This document shows positions 1-8,969 of a stretch of 64,000 nucleotides of DNA, one piece after another (the stretch's first letter is position 1; each line of letters starts with the position of its first letter). A model generated the notes under the pieces. The model had not been told where the DNA came from, made no database searches, and saw nothing but the letters and a program-made list of their open reading frames with translations. Location of the stretch: assembly GCF_001296045.1 (NCBI RefSeq), contig NZ_LJHS01000005.1, positions 558,001 to 622,000 on the forward strand, given 5' to 3'. The stretch is from Rhizobium sp. AAP43 (GTDB lineage Bacteria > Pseudomonadota > Alphaproteobacteria > Rhizobiales > Rhizobiaceae). The position numbers and the translations under genes were made by a program.

Positions 1-431
1 CGGACCGGGTTGTCGGCGTTGAAACCGGCGGCTGCCCCCATACGGCCATTCGGGAAGACGCCTCGATCAATCTGAGGGCCATTGCCGATCTCAATCAGCG
101 CATTCCGGATCTCGACATTGTCTTCATCGAATCGGGTGGAGACAATCTCGCGGCGACCTTCTCGCCTGATCTCGCCGATATCACGCTCTATGTTATCTCG
201 GTCTGCCAGGGCGAGGAAATCCCGCGTAAGGGTGGGCCTGGCATTACGCGCTCCGACTTGCTGGTGATCAACAAGAAGGATCTTGCGCCGCATGTCGGTG
301 TCGATCTTACCGTCATGGAGCGGGATGCGGATCGGATGCGCCAGACGCGCCCCTTTGTCTTCACCGATCTGAAGCGCGGCGATGGCGTGGCAGAGATTGT
401 CGCCTATCTCCAGGAGAGCGGCGGGCTCTGA
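1..431 (+). CDS. ureG: Urease accessory GTPase UreG, 3' part only
   Basis: The reading frame enters from the left edge (first full codon at base 3) and stops with TGA at 429-431, giving about 142 C-terminal residues. Visible are the VETGGCPH segment, which carries the Cys-Pro-His nickel-binding motif of UreG, a FIESGGDNL segment, and NKKDL, the G4 base-specificity motif. UreG is the SIMIBI-class GTPase that delivers Ni(II) to apo-urease together with UreE, UreF and UreH/D. No other urease gene is in view, so the operon must lie to the left. The product family is secure from the motifs; the N-terminal P-loop is outside the window. Confidence 0.95.
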   Translation, partial: DRVVGVETGGCPHTAIREDASINLRAIADLNQRIPDLDIVFIESGGDNLAATFSPDLADITLYVISVCQGEEIPRKGGPGITRSDLLVINKKDLAPHVGVDLTVMERDADRMRQTRPFVFTDLKRGDGVAEIVAYLQESGGL

Positions 432-466
432 GGACATGGCGAGTGGCTCAAACCGCTCGCCGATAC

Positions 467-1168
467 CTAGATCTGTTTCAGTGCGCTGACATCGGTGACA
501 TGGATGCTGCGGCCGCGGACGCTGACGCCGATACGTTTCAACGATGAAAAGGCGCGCGACAGTGCTTCCGGTGCAAGGCCAAGTTTTCCGGCCAGCAGGC
601 TTTTCTGGAAAGGCAGCCGGATCGAGGCAGGGCCGTCCTGCACATTGCAGGCAGCGAGCAGATAGCTTGCAACCCTTTGTGGTGCGGTCTGCAGGCGATC
701 GTTGGCGATGCAGTCCATCGTGTCCAGCAGATGATTGGACAAGCAGCGGATGACAGCTTTGGCGACATCAGGCTGCACTTCCGCCAGTTGGCGTACGCGC
801 TGAAGGTCGAAACGCGCCAGCGTTACCGGCTCGGCCGCCTGTGCGTTGTAGAGATAGGTATCGCCGAGGGCGAGCAGGCATTCTGCAAAGGTGTCTCCCG
901 GACCGCAAATGCGGATGTCGGCTTCGCGACCGTCCTTGTTCAGGCGGTATAGCCTCACATAGCCAACGAGCACACTGTAGAAAAACTCCGCGTGTTCACC
1001 CTCGCGAAACAGCACGTCCCGCGCCTCGAAATTGGCGACGGTGACGATCTCCATCATTGCGGGCATGGCCGTCGGGCCCATCTGGGCCAGAAACGACGAA
1101 CGCAGCAGTGTGGTCTTGTCTCGCGTGTTCAGTCTCAAGATCTTGTTCACGGTTTCCCGGCTCCCCAT
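467..1168 (-). CDS. Crp/Fnr-family regulator, DNR/NnrR-like
   Basis: A cyclic-nucleotide-binding-like fold (FREGEHAEFFYSVLVGYVRL, then GPGDTFAE) is followed by a C-terminal winged helix with a SLLAGKLGLAPEALSRAFSS recognition segment, as in DNR/NnrR proteins that respond to nitric oxide or low oxygen. No N-terminal four-cysteine cluster is present, so an Fnr-type 4Fe-4S sensor is unlikely. The frame stays open up to an ATG at 1258, but a perfect FNR box and a -10 element upstream place the RNA start near 1226. I therefore chose the ATG at 1168, giving 233 residues, the usual family length. No strong ribosome site supports any of the candidate starts. The NO-responsive role is inferred. Confidence 0.8.
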   Translation of the reverse strand: MGSRETVNKILRLNTRDKTTLLRSSFLAQMGPTAMPAMMEIVTVANFEARDVLFREGEHAEFFYSVLVGYVRLYRLNKDGREADIRICGPGDTFAECLLALGDTYLYNAQAAEPVTLARFDLQRVRQLAEVQPDVAKAVIRCLSNHLLDTMDCIANDRLQTAPQRVASYLLAACNVQDGPASIRLPFQKSLLAGKLGLAPEALSRAFSSLKRIGVSVRGRSIHVTDVSALKQI

Positions 1169-1260
1169 CCATGGACGCTGAGTGATGCGATTGAGCTGTG
1201 TCACCAGTCGGTTCGATCCTTTCAGCTCTTGAAGCATAAGATGGGTCAGGCAATGCATGT

Positions 1261-1274
1261 TTGATCGAAATCAA
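1261..1274 (-). promoter_or_regulatory. Perfect FNR/FixK/DNR box with class II promoter
   Basis: TTGATCGAAATCAA matches the TTGAT-N4-ATCAA consensus at every defined base. On the minus strand a TATGCT hexamer (1238-1233) lies with its centre 32 bp downstream of the box centre. That is the spacing expected when the regulator binds at -41.5, and it predicts a start of transcription near 1226. The downstream gene is itself a Crp/Fnr member, so autoregulation or control by another FixK/FnrN protein is likely. Confidence 0.8.
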
Positions 1275-1326
1275 TCGACGCTCAAATGTTTGTCAGCATT
1301 TGCTGAAATGGCCAGGCACACATGAC

Positions 1327-1356
1327 AACGGGCACATCGCGTCCGATGTGCCCGTT
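1327..1356 (-). terminator. Strong hairpin downstream of porin gene
   Basis: A 13-bp perfect stem (AACGGGCACATCG at 1327-1339 with CGATGTGCCCGTT at 1344-1356) and a 4-base loop lie 25 bp past the stop of the outer-membrane protein gene. The U-tract on the minus strand is poor, so a terminator or mRNA-stabilising hairpin is inferred from position. Confidence 0.5.
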
Positions 1357-1380
1357 TAAGGTCGCAGATTATGCGTGTGA

Positions 1381-2046
1381 TCAGAACTTGACGCCCAGGC
1401 CGACCTTGATCGCGTGCTGGGTCAGATCCGCATCGGCAACTGCACCGCCGAAATTGAGATCCTTGCTGCCAAAGTCGTTGTAGCGATAGTCGAGGCGCCC
1501 GAAGATCCGGTCGGTGACCGCATAGTCGACGCCGGCGCCGACGGTGTAACCGTGGAAGGTTTCGGTCGCGCTGCCGACGCCCGCGATGCTGGCCTCGGCA
1601 TGGGCCGCCGCATAACCGGCGGCAACGTAAATCAGAGCGCGGTCGGCTGCATAGCCGAGGCGTCCGCGAACGGAGCCTTGCCAGTCGGTTTTGCCTTCGA
1701 CGGCACCCATGGCTGACGTCAGTTGCTCGTCATTCCAGTTGTAATCGAGGTCGCCGTCGAGGCCGAGCACGACATTGTTGGAGAACTGCTTGTTGTAGCC
1801 AACGAACAGACCGAGGGCAGGGCCATCGAAGTTTGCGTCGAGAGGGTCGAGGCCAGTCGTTTCGAAATGCCCGTCAAGCCAGCTATGACCAGCCTGGACG
1901 CCAACGTAGCCGCCGGTCCAGTCGAATCCGGCAGCGGCCGTGTCTGCCGCGACGGGCGGAGCGGGATCTGCGGTGACCGCGTCAGCGGCCATGGCCGTGC
2001 CGGCGAACAGAAGCGCGGCGACGGCGGTCAGAAGAGTTTTCATCAT
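1381..2046 (-). CDS. Outer-membrane beta-barrel porin-like protein (Omp25/Omp31 type)
   Basis: 221 residues with a clear signal peptide (hydrophobic core of about residues 4-20, predicted cleavage after AMA). The mature part has alternating amphipathic strands (WTGGYVGVQAGHSW, VRGRLGYAADRALIYVAAGYA, FGRLDYRYNDFG) and ends in a terminal Phe (VGLGVKF), the usual BAM recognition end of an outer-membrane barrel. It belongs to the opacity/Omp25-Omp31 class abundant in Rhizobiales. The start has a GGGATT sequence upstream. It is monocistronic, between the regulator and the RND operon. Pore function is not demonstrable from sequence. Confidence 0.88.
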   Translation of the reverse strand: MMKTLLTAVAALLFAGTAMAADAVTADPAPPVAADTAAAGFDWTGGYVGVQAGHSWLDGHFETTGLDPLDANFDGPALGLFVGYNKQFSNNVVLGLDGDLDYNWNDEQLTSAMGAVEGKTDWQGSVRGRLGYAADRALIYVAAGYAAAHAEASIAGVGSATETFHGYTVGAGVDYAVTDRIFGRLDYRYNDFGSKDLNFGGAVADADLTQHAIKVGLGVKF

Positions 2047-2130
2047 CGAATCCCTTTGAACAGTTTAATTCTGCTATAGGGATCGGGGCTAGCAATCTTC
2101 ATCGCACCCAACCAGTGCGCGCAATCTGCT

Positions 2131-2173
2131 AAAACTGGGCGGATCGGCCGCTGGTGCCGATCCGCCCAAGTTT
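2131..2173 (-). terminator. Terminator of the RND efflux operon
   Basis: TGGGCGGATCGG (2136-2147) pairs with CCGATCCGCCCA (2157-2168), extended by AAAC/GTTT with one bulged base. On the minus strand the hairpin is followed by TTTT. It lies about 50 bp past the stop of the permease gene. Confidence 0.7.
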
Positions 2174-2221
2174 GGTTCCTTCAGGCACGCTGGTCGCTCG
2201 TTTCGCGACGCGTTCTGAACG

Positions 2222-5200
2222 TCACTCCGCCGCCAGCGGCGGCAGGTTGATCACATTGCCATTCGCCTCATTCTTGCGGTTTCCCGGCTGCCCGCGCTCC
2301 ACGGCGGATACGCGTTTTTCCATCGATTGCAGCGCTTCCACGCTCTGTCGGGCGAGATAGGAGAGATCCTCGGGAGACATTGCCTCTGGCTCCTCTTCCT
2401 TCTTGCCGACGAAACGGCTGAAGATCCAACCGAGCAATCGGGAGATATCATCCAGGATGAGGAAGAAGGCCGGGACCACGATGAGGCTGAGCACGGTGGA
2501 GACGATGATGCCGCCGATCACTGCAACCGCCATCGGCGAGCGGAACGAGCCGCCTTCGCCAACGCCAAGTGCGGATGGCAGCATGCCGGCGGACATGGCG
2601 ATCGAGGTCATGATGATCGGGCGGGCGCGTTTGCGTCCGGCTTCTACCATTGCCTCAAGGCGGTGCATGCCTTGGCGGCGCATTTCGATGGCGAAATCGA
2701 CGAGCAGGATGGCGTTCTTGGTGACAATGCCCATCAGCATCAGGATGCCGATCAGGACAGGCATGGACAGTGCATTGTTCGTCACGATCAGGCCGACCGC
2801 TACACCGCCGATGGCGAGCGGCAGCGACAGCAGGATCGTGAAGGGCTGGATCACATCCTTGAACAGCAGGATGAGAACCGTCAGCACGAGGAGAAGGCCG
2901 AGGATCATCGCGTTGACAAAACCCTGCTGCATCTCCGCCTGGACCTTGGCGTCACCGCTTTCGGCGAGGCGAACGCTTGCGGGCATATCGACCTCAGCGA
3001 CAGCCGCGCGGAATGCGCTGGTCGCCGTATCGAGTGCGACGCCTTGTGGCAGACCGGCACCGATGGTGACAACACGGTTGCGGTCGTTGCGCTTGATCGA
3101 CGACACACCTTCCGAATAGCTGATCTCGGCCACGCTCGACAAAGGCACGGTTGCGCCGCTTGCTGTCCGGATTTTCAGCGCCCCGAGGGCGGCAAAGTCA
3201 CGGCGCAGATCAAGCGAGGCCTGAACCCGGATCGGGATCTGGCGATTGTCGAGCGAGATTTTCGGCAGGGCCGCGTCGACATCGCCGATGGTGGCGACAC
3301 GGATCGTCTGGGCGATCTGCTGTGCAGTGATGCCAAGACGAGCAGCTTCATCAGCGCGCGGCCGGATCTGCAGTTCGGGCCGGGGCAGGGCGCCCTCCGA
3401 GCTGACATTGGCCAGTTCCGGTACGGTTCTGAGCTTGGCTTCCAGCATGCCGACAGCCGTGTTCAGCTCCGCCTCGTTTGCCGAGAGGAAGTTGAAGGAA
3501 ATGTCGCGTTCGCCGCGGTCATTCAGTTTCAGAACGCGGATATCGGCGATTGGCGCCAGCTTGGCGAAGACTTCCTCTTCGATATCCCATTGCGGCCGTG
3601 TACGGCCGTTTTCCGGCATCTTCGGCAGATACTGGCCGATCAGCGGGATGCCGCCGAGCCCCTTGTTGATCAGGGTCTTGGTCAGCGAGTGCTCAATGCG
3701 GTCGAGGTTCATCGTTACGCTGGCGCGACGAAGCTCGAGATCACCCTTGGGAGATGCGCCGCCGAGAATAAAGATGCTGGCGACATCGGGCACATCCGAA
3801 ATCGCGGCATAGATTTCATCGGTTTTGCGTTGGGTCTCCGCCAGTGTGGCATTGGGCGGCAGCTCGACGGACAGCACGATACGACCGGCATCTTCCGGCG
3901 GCAGGAAGCTGCCGGGAACCTGCGCGAGGAGCGCAAGCGAACCGATGAGGAAAGCGATAGCCGCAACCATCGTCCCGATACGGGAATACCAGCGGCGCGT
4001 GGTGAAGCGCACGATCCGCGTATAGCCCTTGAGGAAAAGGCTGTCATTGTCGTGATGGTCGTCCATCGCGTCTTCGGCGCGCATCAGGTAGGCGGCCATC
4101 ATCGGGGTGATGAGGCGAGCGACCAGAAGGGAGAAGAAGACGGAGAAGGCAACCGTGAGCCCGAACTGGATGAAGTACTGACCCGGAATGCCGGGCATGA
4201 ACGACACCGGTACAAAGACCGCGATGATGGTGAAGGTCGTTGCAATGACGGCAAGGCCGATTTCGTCGGCGGCCTCGATGGCGGCGCGGTAAGGCGTCTT
4301 GCCCATCTTGATGTGGCGGGCAATGTTTTCCACCTCGACGATCGCGTCATCGACGAGGATGCCTGTTGCCAGCGTCAGCGCAAGGAAGCTGACCAGATTG
4401 AGCGAGAAGCCCATCAGGTCCATGACGAGGAAGGTCGGGATGGCCGAGAGCGGCAGGGCAACCGCCGAGATCAGCGTGGCGCGCCAGTTGCGCAGGAAGA
4501 GGAAAACCACGACGACGGCCAGCAAAGCGCCTTCGATCAGCGTGTGCATGGCCGCTTCGTAATTGCCGTAGGTAAAGTAGACGGAGTCGTCGATCATCTC
4601 GATATCGACGTCGGGATTGGCCGCGCGCACTTCTTCCAAAGAGGTGGCAACGGTTTCGGCCACCGTCACTTCGCTTGCCCCCTTGGCGCGGAAGACCGCG
4701 AAGGAGACAACCGGCTTGCCGTCGTGGCGGGCGAAAGACTTCGGCTCCTCATAGGTGTCGACGACAGTGCCGAGGTCGGAGAGCTTGACGAAGCGTCCAC
4801 CATTCAGCGCAATCGAGGTATTGGCAAGGTCCGTGACGTCTCTGTTGTCACCGAGTGTGCGGATCGACTGTTCGGCTCCGGCCACCTGGCCGCGGCCTGA
4901 ACCGAGATCGACATTGGTGCCCTTCAGCTGGCTCGAAATATCGGAGGCGGTGACGCCCAGCGCGTCGAGGCGGTTCGGGTCGAGCTCGACCCGGACTTCG
5001 CGGTCCGAGCCGCCGTATCGGTCGACTCGGCCAATCCCCGGCTGGCCCTGAAGCGCGCGCTTGATCGTGTCATCGACGAACCAGGACAGTTCGGCCAGGT
5101 TCATGTTGGGCGCGGAGACAGCAAAGCTCTGGATGGCCTGACCCTCGACATCGATCTTCGTGACGATCGGCTCTTCGACAGAGGCCGGAAGATCGCCGCG

Positions 5201-5545
5201 GATCTGGTCGATCGCGTCCTTGACGTCCTGCACCGCCTGTTCGGTCGGCACTTCCATGCGGAACATGATGACGGTCTGGGACTGGCCATCCGTGACCGTC
5301 GAGTTGATTTCATCGACGCCGGTGATCGAGGCGACCGCGTCTTCGACTTCCTTGGTGACCTGGCTTTCCAGTTCCGCCGGGGAGGCGCCGCTCTGGCCAA
5401 CCGTGACCGCCACGAGCGGAACATCGATATTGGGGAATCGGGTGATCGGCAGCGCGTTGAACGACTGGATGCCCATCACGAGCAGCAGGAAAAAGGCCAG
5501 GATCGGCGCAATCGGATTGCGAATGGACCATGCGGAGAAATTCAT
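2222..5545 (-). CDS. RND-family efflux transporter permease
   Basis: 1107 residues, matching AcrB/MdtB/NolG-type hydrophobe-amphiphile efflux pumps. It starts MNFSAWSIRNPIAPILAFFL, has two large periplasmic loops after TM1 and TM7, and carries the TM4 proton-relay region LVDDAIVEVENIARH with paired acidic residues. The PILIGILMLMGIVTKNAILL segment in the second half is typical of the family. The C-terminal cytoplasmic extension of about 60 residues (EEEPEAMSPEDLSYLARQSV) is longer than usual. It acts in the inner membrane with the fusion protein encoded 15 bp upstream and a TolC-type outer-membrane channel, which is not encoded here. Substrate unknown; no local regulator gene adjoins it. Confidence 0.95.
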   Translation of the reverse strand: MNFSAWSIRNPIAPILAFFLLLVMGIQSFNALPITRFPNIDVPLVAVTVGQSGASPAELESQVTKEVEDAVASITGVDEINSTVTDGQSQTVIMFRMEVPTEQAVQDVKDAIDQIRGDLPASVEEPIVTKIDVEGQAIQSFAVSAPNMNLAELSWFVDDTIKRALQGQPGIGRVDRYGGSDREVRVELDPNRLDALGVTASDISSQLKGTNVDLGSGRGQVAGAEQSIRTLGDNRDVTDLANTSIALNGGRFVKLSDLGTVVDTYEEPKSFARHDGKPVVSFAVFRAKGASEVTVAETVATSLEEVRAANPDVDIEMIDDSVYFTYGNYEAAMHTLIEGALLAVVVVFLFLRNWRATLISAVALPLSAIPTFLVMDLMGFSLNLVSFLALTLATGILVDDAIVEVENIARHIKMGKTPYRAAIEAADEIGLAVIATTFTIIAVFVPVSFMPGIPGQYFIQFGLTVAFSVFFSLLVARLITPMMAAYLMRAEDAMDDHHDNDSLFLKGYTRIVRFTTRRWYSRIGTMVAAIAFLIGSLALLAQVPGSFLPPEDAGRIVLSVELPPNATLAETQRKTDEIYAAISDVPDVASIFILGGASPKGDLELRRASVTMNLDRIEHSLTKTLINKGLGGIPLIGQYLPKMPENGRTRPQWDIEEEVFAKLAPIADIRVLKLNDRGERDISFNFLSANEAELNTAVGMLEAKLRTVPELANVSSEGALPRPELQIRPRADEAARLGITAQQIAQTIRVATIGDVDAALPKISLDNRQIPIRVQASLDLRRDFAALGALKIRTASGATVPLSSVAEISYSEGVSSIKRNDRNRVVTIGAGLPQGVALDTATSAFRAAVAEVDMPASVRLAESGDAKVQAEMQQGFVNAMILGLLLVLTVLILLFKDVIQPFTILLSLPLAIGGVAVGLIVTNNALSMPVLIGILMLMGIVTKNAILLVDFAIEMRRQGMHRLEAMVEAGRKRARPIIMTSIAMSAGMLPSALGVGEGGSFRSPMAVAVIGGIIVSTVLSLIVVPAFFLILDDISRLLGWIFSRFVGKKEEEPEAMSPEDLSYLARQSVEALQSMEKRVSAVERGQPGNRKNEANGNVINLPPLAAE

Positions 5546-5560
5546 GGCGCTTGTCTTTCC

Positions 5561-6748
5561 TCAGTTCGACACGCTGCCGGTGTCTTCCACCGGATTGATC
5601 TTGTCACCGTCGCGCACGAAGACACCGGCCTTGGCCACCACGAGGGCGCCGTCTTCCAGGCCTTTTGTCACCTGCACATAGGCACCGTCCTGAATGCCCA
5701 TTTCGATCGTGACCACCTTGACGACATCCTTGTCGACCAGGCGCACGGTGGAGCTGTTGCCTTCGCTCGTCACCGCCGAAAGCGGCAGGGCGATGGCTTC
5801 CTCCTCAGAGATCGTGATCGACGCGCTGCCGAACATGCCGGCGCGTGCCGCTTTATCGTCATCGATGGCAATGTGGACCGAGCCCAGGCGGGTCTCGGCG
5901 TCAATCACCGGGGAAACCAGACGGATGGAACCGGAGAGCGTGGTGCTGCTGCCGGCGACTGTAATCGTGGCTTTCTGGCCTTCCTTGAGACGCAGTATAG
6001 CGCCTTCCGGTACATCCGCCACCAATTCGATCTGTCCGTCACGAATGATCGTGAAAAGCGGTGTTCCTGCACCGGAACCGATGGCGCCAATGCGGGCGCT
6101 GCGGGCCGAAACCGTGCCGGATACCGGCGATTTGATTTCGGTGCGGGCGAGGCGCAGATCGACATCGGCAATCTGGCTCTCGACGACCTTGATGTCTGAC
6201 TGGGCCACCGCAATGGCCTGGCGGGCGGTGATCAGCCGCGCATCGGCACTTGCAAGCGCGCTTTCGGCCTGCTCACGCTGGGCGGTGGAGACCGTGCCCG
6301 CCTCGGCAAGGCGGGTGGAGCGGTCGAACTGGCGTTTCGCCTCGTTCTGTCCTGCCTCGGCTTCGGTTACCTGTGCTTCATACTGGGCCAATGCGGCTTC
6401 CGCCTTGGCAAGGTTTGCCACGAGCTGGCTGCGCTGCAGAAGAAGGGTATCGTCGTTAAGACGCGCCATGACGGCGTCAGCGGCAACCGTATCGCCGACA
6501 TCGGCTTCCAGTGACTTCACCTGAAGCCCGTCCACGAGCGGCTGGACATAGACTTCCTCGACCGGGCGGATGGTGCCGGTTGCGAGAATTCGGTCGACGA
6601 TGGTTCTGGTTTTGGCTGGGGTGACGACGATGGTCGGAAGTCGCGGTTCGGCCACCGGCTTTGCTGCATCCTGCGCCAGGGCTGTCGTTGCGGCGAGCGC
6701 TACGGCTGCTGCCAGGAGCATGGTTTTGTTGCGATGAAAGCCAGGCAT
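5561..6748 (-). CDS. RND efflux membrane-fusion (HlyD/AcrA-type) subunit
   Basis: 395 residues from the ATG at 6748, which has a GGGGAA ribosome site and begins a signal peptide (MLLAAAVALAATTALA). A more distal in-frame ATG at 6814 has no such support. Order: signal, lipoyl-like half motif (VKSLEADVGDTVAADAVMAR), alpha-helical hairpin of about residues 110-190 (LAKAEAALAQYEAQVTEAEA), second lipoyl half (RTEIKSPVSGTVSARS), then beta-barrel and membrane-proximal domains. It bridges the RND permease and an outer-membrane channel. It is first gene of the two-gene operon. Confidence 0.93.
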   Translation of the reverse strand: MPGFHRNKTMLLAAAVALAATTALAQDAAKPVAEPRLPTIVVTPAKTRTIVDRILATGTIRPVEEVYVQPLVDGLQVKSLEADVGDTVAADAVMARLNDDTLLLQRSQLVANLAKAEAALAQYEAQVTEAEAGQNEAKRQFDRSTRLAEAGTVSTAQREQAESALASADARLITARQAIAVAQSDIKVVESQIADVDLRLARTEIKSPVSGTVSARSARIGAIGSGAGTPLFTIIRDGQIELVADVPEGAILRLKEGQKATITVAGSSTTLSGSIRLVSPVIDAETRLGSVHIAIDDDKAARAGMFGSASITISEEEAIALPLSAVTSEGNSSTVRLVDKDVVKVVTIEMGIQDGAYVQVTKGLEDGALVVAKAGVFVRDGDKINPVEDTGSVSN

Positions 6749-7028
6749 GTATTGTTCCCCGATCGACTGTTCGTACGTCATCAACACTACGCAACTGGAG
6801 GCGCTTTGGCTCACCGTGCCCGGCGCCTGTTTTGCCCGTCATGCTTCGTCTCGCGACGCCCTCTGCGCATGTGCTGGAAGTTGCGTGGCTAGAGGTGGGG
6901 GATAATAAAATGGCTTGCAAGGGCCCTGGCTCCGGATTCATCGGCGCATTGACCAAAAACAAAGTGCACTGCGGCAAACTGTTGCCAGATTGCCAGTCTT
7001 ACCCCTCGAAATTGAAGGTGTTGCAAAT
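6749..7028. other. Intergenic region upstream of the RND operon
   Basis: This stretch holds the presumed promoter of the RND operon and the 3' spacer of the ABC importer operon. I found no supported gene, clear operator or repeat in it; the open frames here lack ribosome sites and family features. Confidence 0.5.
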
Positions 7029-7031
7029 AAA

Positions 7032-7056
7032 AAGCGCGGAGGAAACCTCCGCGCTT
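7032..7056 (-). terminator. Rho-independent terminator of the ABC importer operon
   Basis: AAGCGCGGAGG (7032-7042) and CCTCCGCGCTT (7046-7056) form an 11-bp perfect stem with a 3-base loop. On the minus strand it runs straight into TTTTTATTT, and a T-run also follows on the plus strand. It lies 24 bp after the stop of the binding-protein gene. Confidence 0.85.
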
Positions 7057-7079
7057 CTGTTTTTTGTTTCTAATGTTCT

Positions 7080-8069
7080 TCAGAGAGCGGCGTCGGTGAT
7101 CTCTGTCGTGAAGGCGCCAGTCGGCTCCTTAGTGATCACAGGATCGGAACCACCGCCAAGCAGCGTCTTCACTGTGCGCTCGTAGTCGGCCTTGTCGAGT
7201 GCGCCGTTTGAGCCGGCGGTCAGCTTGGCGACTTCGCTCATCATACGCTTCTGATGGGCTTCGGTCTGGGCGCCGGAGGCATCATTTTCGAGCACGATGT
7301 CGGCGGCTTCATCCGAATTCTGTTCGGCATATTTCCAGCCCTTCATCGACGCGCGGACGAACTTGACCATCTTGTCCTTGAAGGCTGCGTCCTTGAGCTT
7401 GTCTTCCAGGACGTAGAGGCCGTCTTCGAGGGTGGCCACGCCTTCATCTTCATATTTGAAGGTGACCAGATCTTCCGCCTTGATGCCGGCGTCGATGACC
7501 TGCCAGTATTCGTTGTAGGTCATGGTCGAGATGCAGGCGGCCTGCTTCTGGAGGAGCGGATCGACGTTGAAGCCCTGCTTCAGGACCGTCACGCCGCCTT
7601 CCGAACCATCGGTCTTGATGCCGAGCGTCGCCATCCAGGAGAGGAACGGATATTCATTGCCGAAGAACCAGACGCCGAGGGTCTTGCCCTTGAAATCCTC
7701 AGGCTTGGTGATGCCGGTTTCCTTGAGGCAGGTCAGCATCATGCCAGACGACTTGAAGGGCTGGGCGATGTTGACGAGTGGCACGCCCTTTTCGCGGGTG
7801 GCGAGGGCCGACGGCATCCAGTCGACGATCACGTCAGCGCCACCGCCGGCGAGCACCTGCGGCGGTGCAATGTCAGGGCCGCCCGGCTTGATTTCGACGT
7901 CGAGGCCTTCTTCTTCGTAAAAGCCCTTGTCCTTGGCGACGTAATAGCCGGCGAACTGGGCCTGGGTTACCCATTTCAGCTGCAGCGTCACCTTTTCGGC
8001 GGCGGCAGCCTGCATCGCAGTCAGCGATACAGCAGCAGCGAGCAACAGGGATGCGATTTTGATAGTCAT
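7080..8069 (-). CDS. ABC importer periplasmic binding protein, THI5/NMT1 family
   Basis: 329 residues with a signal peptide (MTIKIASLLLAAAVSLTAMQAAAA). The mature protein begins KVTLQLKWVTQAQFAGYYVAKDKGF, the THI5/NMT1/SsuA-like start, with GGGADVIVDWMPSAL and GKTLGVWFFGNEYPFLSW following. Family members bind planar aromatic or pyrimidine-type ligands (hydroxymethylpyrimidine, riboflavin precursors, sulfonates). Its place beside dihydropyrimidinase and RutR makes a pyrimidine or hydantoin the best guess for the ligand. It is the last gene of the importer operon, about 33 bp after the second permease. Confidence 0.9.
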   Translation of the reverse strand: MTIKIASLLLAAAVSLTAMQAAAAEKVTLQLKWVTQAQFAGYYVAKDKGFYEEEGLDVEIKPGGPDIAPPQVLAGGGADVIVDWMPSALATREKGVPLVNIAQPFKSSGMMLTCLKETGITKPEDFKGKTLGVWFFGNEYPFLSWMATLGIKTDGSEGGVTVLKQGFNVDPLLQKQAACISTMTYNEYWQVIDAGIKAEDLVTFKYEDEGVATLEDGLYVLEDKLKDAAFKDKMVKFVRASMKGWKYAEQNSDEAADIVLENDASGAQTEAHQKRMMSEVAKLTAGSNGALDKADYERTVKTLLGGGSDPVITKEPTGAFTTEITDAAL

Positions 8070-8102
8070 GTCAGTTCCCTCTTTTTTGTTATGGTCTTGC
8101 GT

Positions 8103-8969
8103 TTACGCCCGTCCACCACGGACGGACGGATGCCAGAAGGTGACCCGGCGTTCTGCCAGTGCCACCAAGCCGTAGAAGACCGAGCCGGCGAGTGCGGCAA
8201 CCGCAATCTCGGCCCAGACCATGTCGACATTCGAGCGCCCCACTTCGGTTGAAATGCGGAAGCCCATGCCGACAATCGGGGTGCCGAAGAACTCTGCCAC
8301 GATCGCACCGATGAGCGCGAGCGTGGAGTTGATCTTCAGCGCATTGAAGATGAAAGGCCATGCGGCGGGCAGCCGCAAGCGGACCAGCGTCTGCCACCAG
8401 GAGGCGGCATAGGTGTGCATCAGGTCGCGTTCCATGTGGCTTGCAGCGGCCAGTCCCTGCACCGTGTTCACCAGCATGGGGAAGAAGGTCATGATGACGA
8501 CCACGGCCACTTTGGACTGCCAGTCGAAGCCGAACCACATGACCATGATCGGAGCCACGCCCACGACAGGTAGGGCGGAGACAAAATTGCCGATCGGCAG
8601 CAGGCCTTTTTGCAGAAAGGGTGAGCGGTCAATGAGGATGGCGGCGATGAAGCCCAGACCGCAGCCGGCCACATAACCTGTAATCACCGACTTGAGGAAG
8701 GTCTGCTGGAAATCCGCCCAGAGGACATGGGTGGAGGACAGGATGCGGGCCCAGATCATCGACGGGGCGGGCAAGAGGATCGAGGGGATCTGGAAGCCGC
8801 GCACCATGCATTCCCAGATCACCAGCAGGGTTACGCCGAAGATCAGGGGGACTGCGATGCCGATGGCGCGGCGGGTGGATGGATCCTTCGGACGACGGCG
8901 GACAAGCCATTCGTTGAGAGCCCAGGCACCAAGCCAGAAGACAAAGGCGAAGACGAGGTAACCGGTCAT
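8103..8969 (-). CDS. ABC importer permease (SsuC/TauC-like)
   Basis: 288 residues with about six membrane segments and the EAA-like coupling motif region HTYAASWWQTLVRLRLPAAWP of binding-protein-dependent permeases. Start overlaps the stop of the upstream permease gene by 4 bp (ATGA), so the two are translationally coupled. It forms the membrane channel with its neighbour permease. The N-terminal MTGYLVFAFVFWLGAWALNE is an extra membrane segment compared with the shortest family members. Confidence 0.92.
   Translation of the reverse strand: MTGYLVFAFVFWLGAWALNEWLVRRRPKDPSTRRAIGIAVPLIFGVTLLVIWECMVRGFQIPSILLPAPSMIWARILSSTHVLWADFQQTFLKSVITGYVAGCGLGFIAAILIDRSPFLQKGLLPIGNFVSALPVVGVAPIMVMWFGFDWQSKVAVVVIMTFFPMLVNTVQGLAAASHMERDLMHTYAASWWQTLVRLRLPAAWPFIFNALKINSTLALIGAIVAEFFGTPIVGMGFRISTEVGRSNVDMVWAEIAVAALAGSVFYGLVALAERRVTFWHPSVRGGRA

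Noticed and set aside
2327-4900. 857-codon open frame opposite the RND permease
   Set aside because: It is a shadow of the GC-rich permease gene; its composition is His/Asp/Arg-rich without domains and it has no ribosome site.
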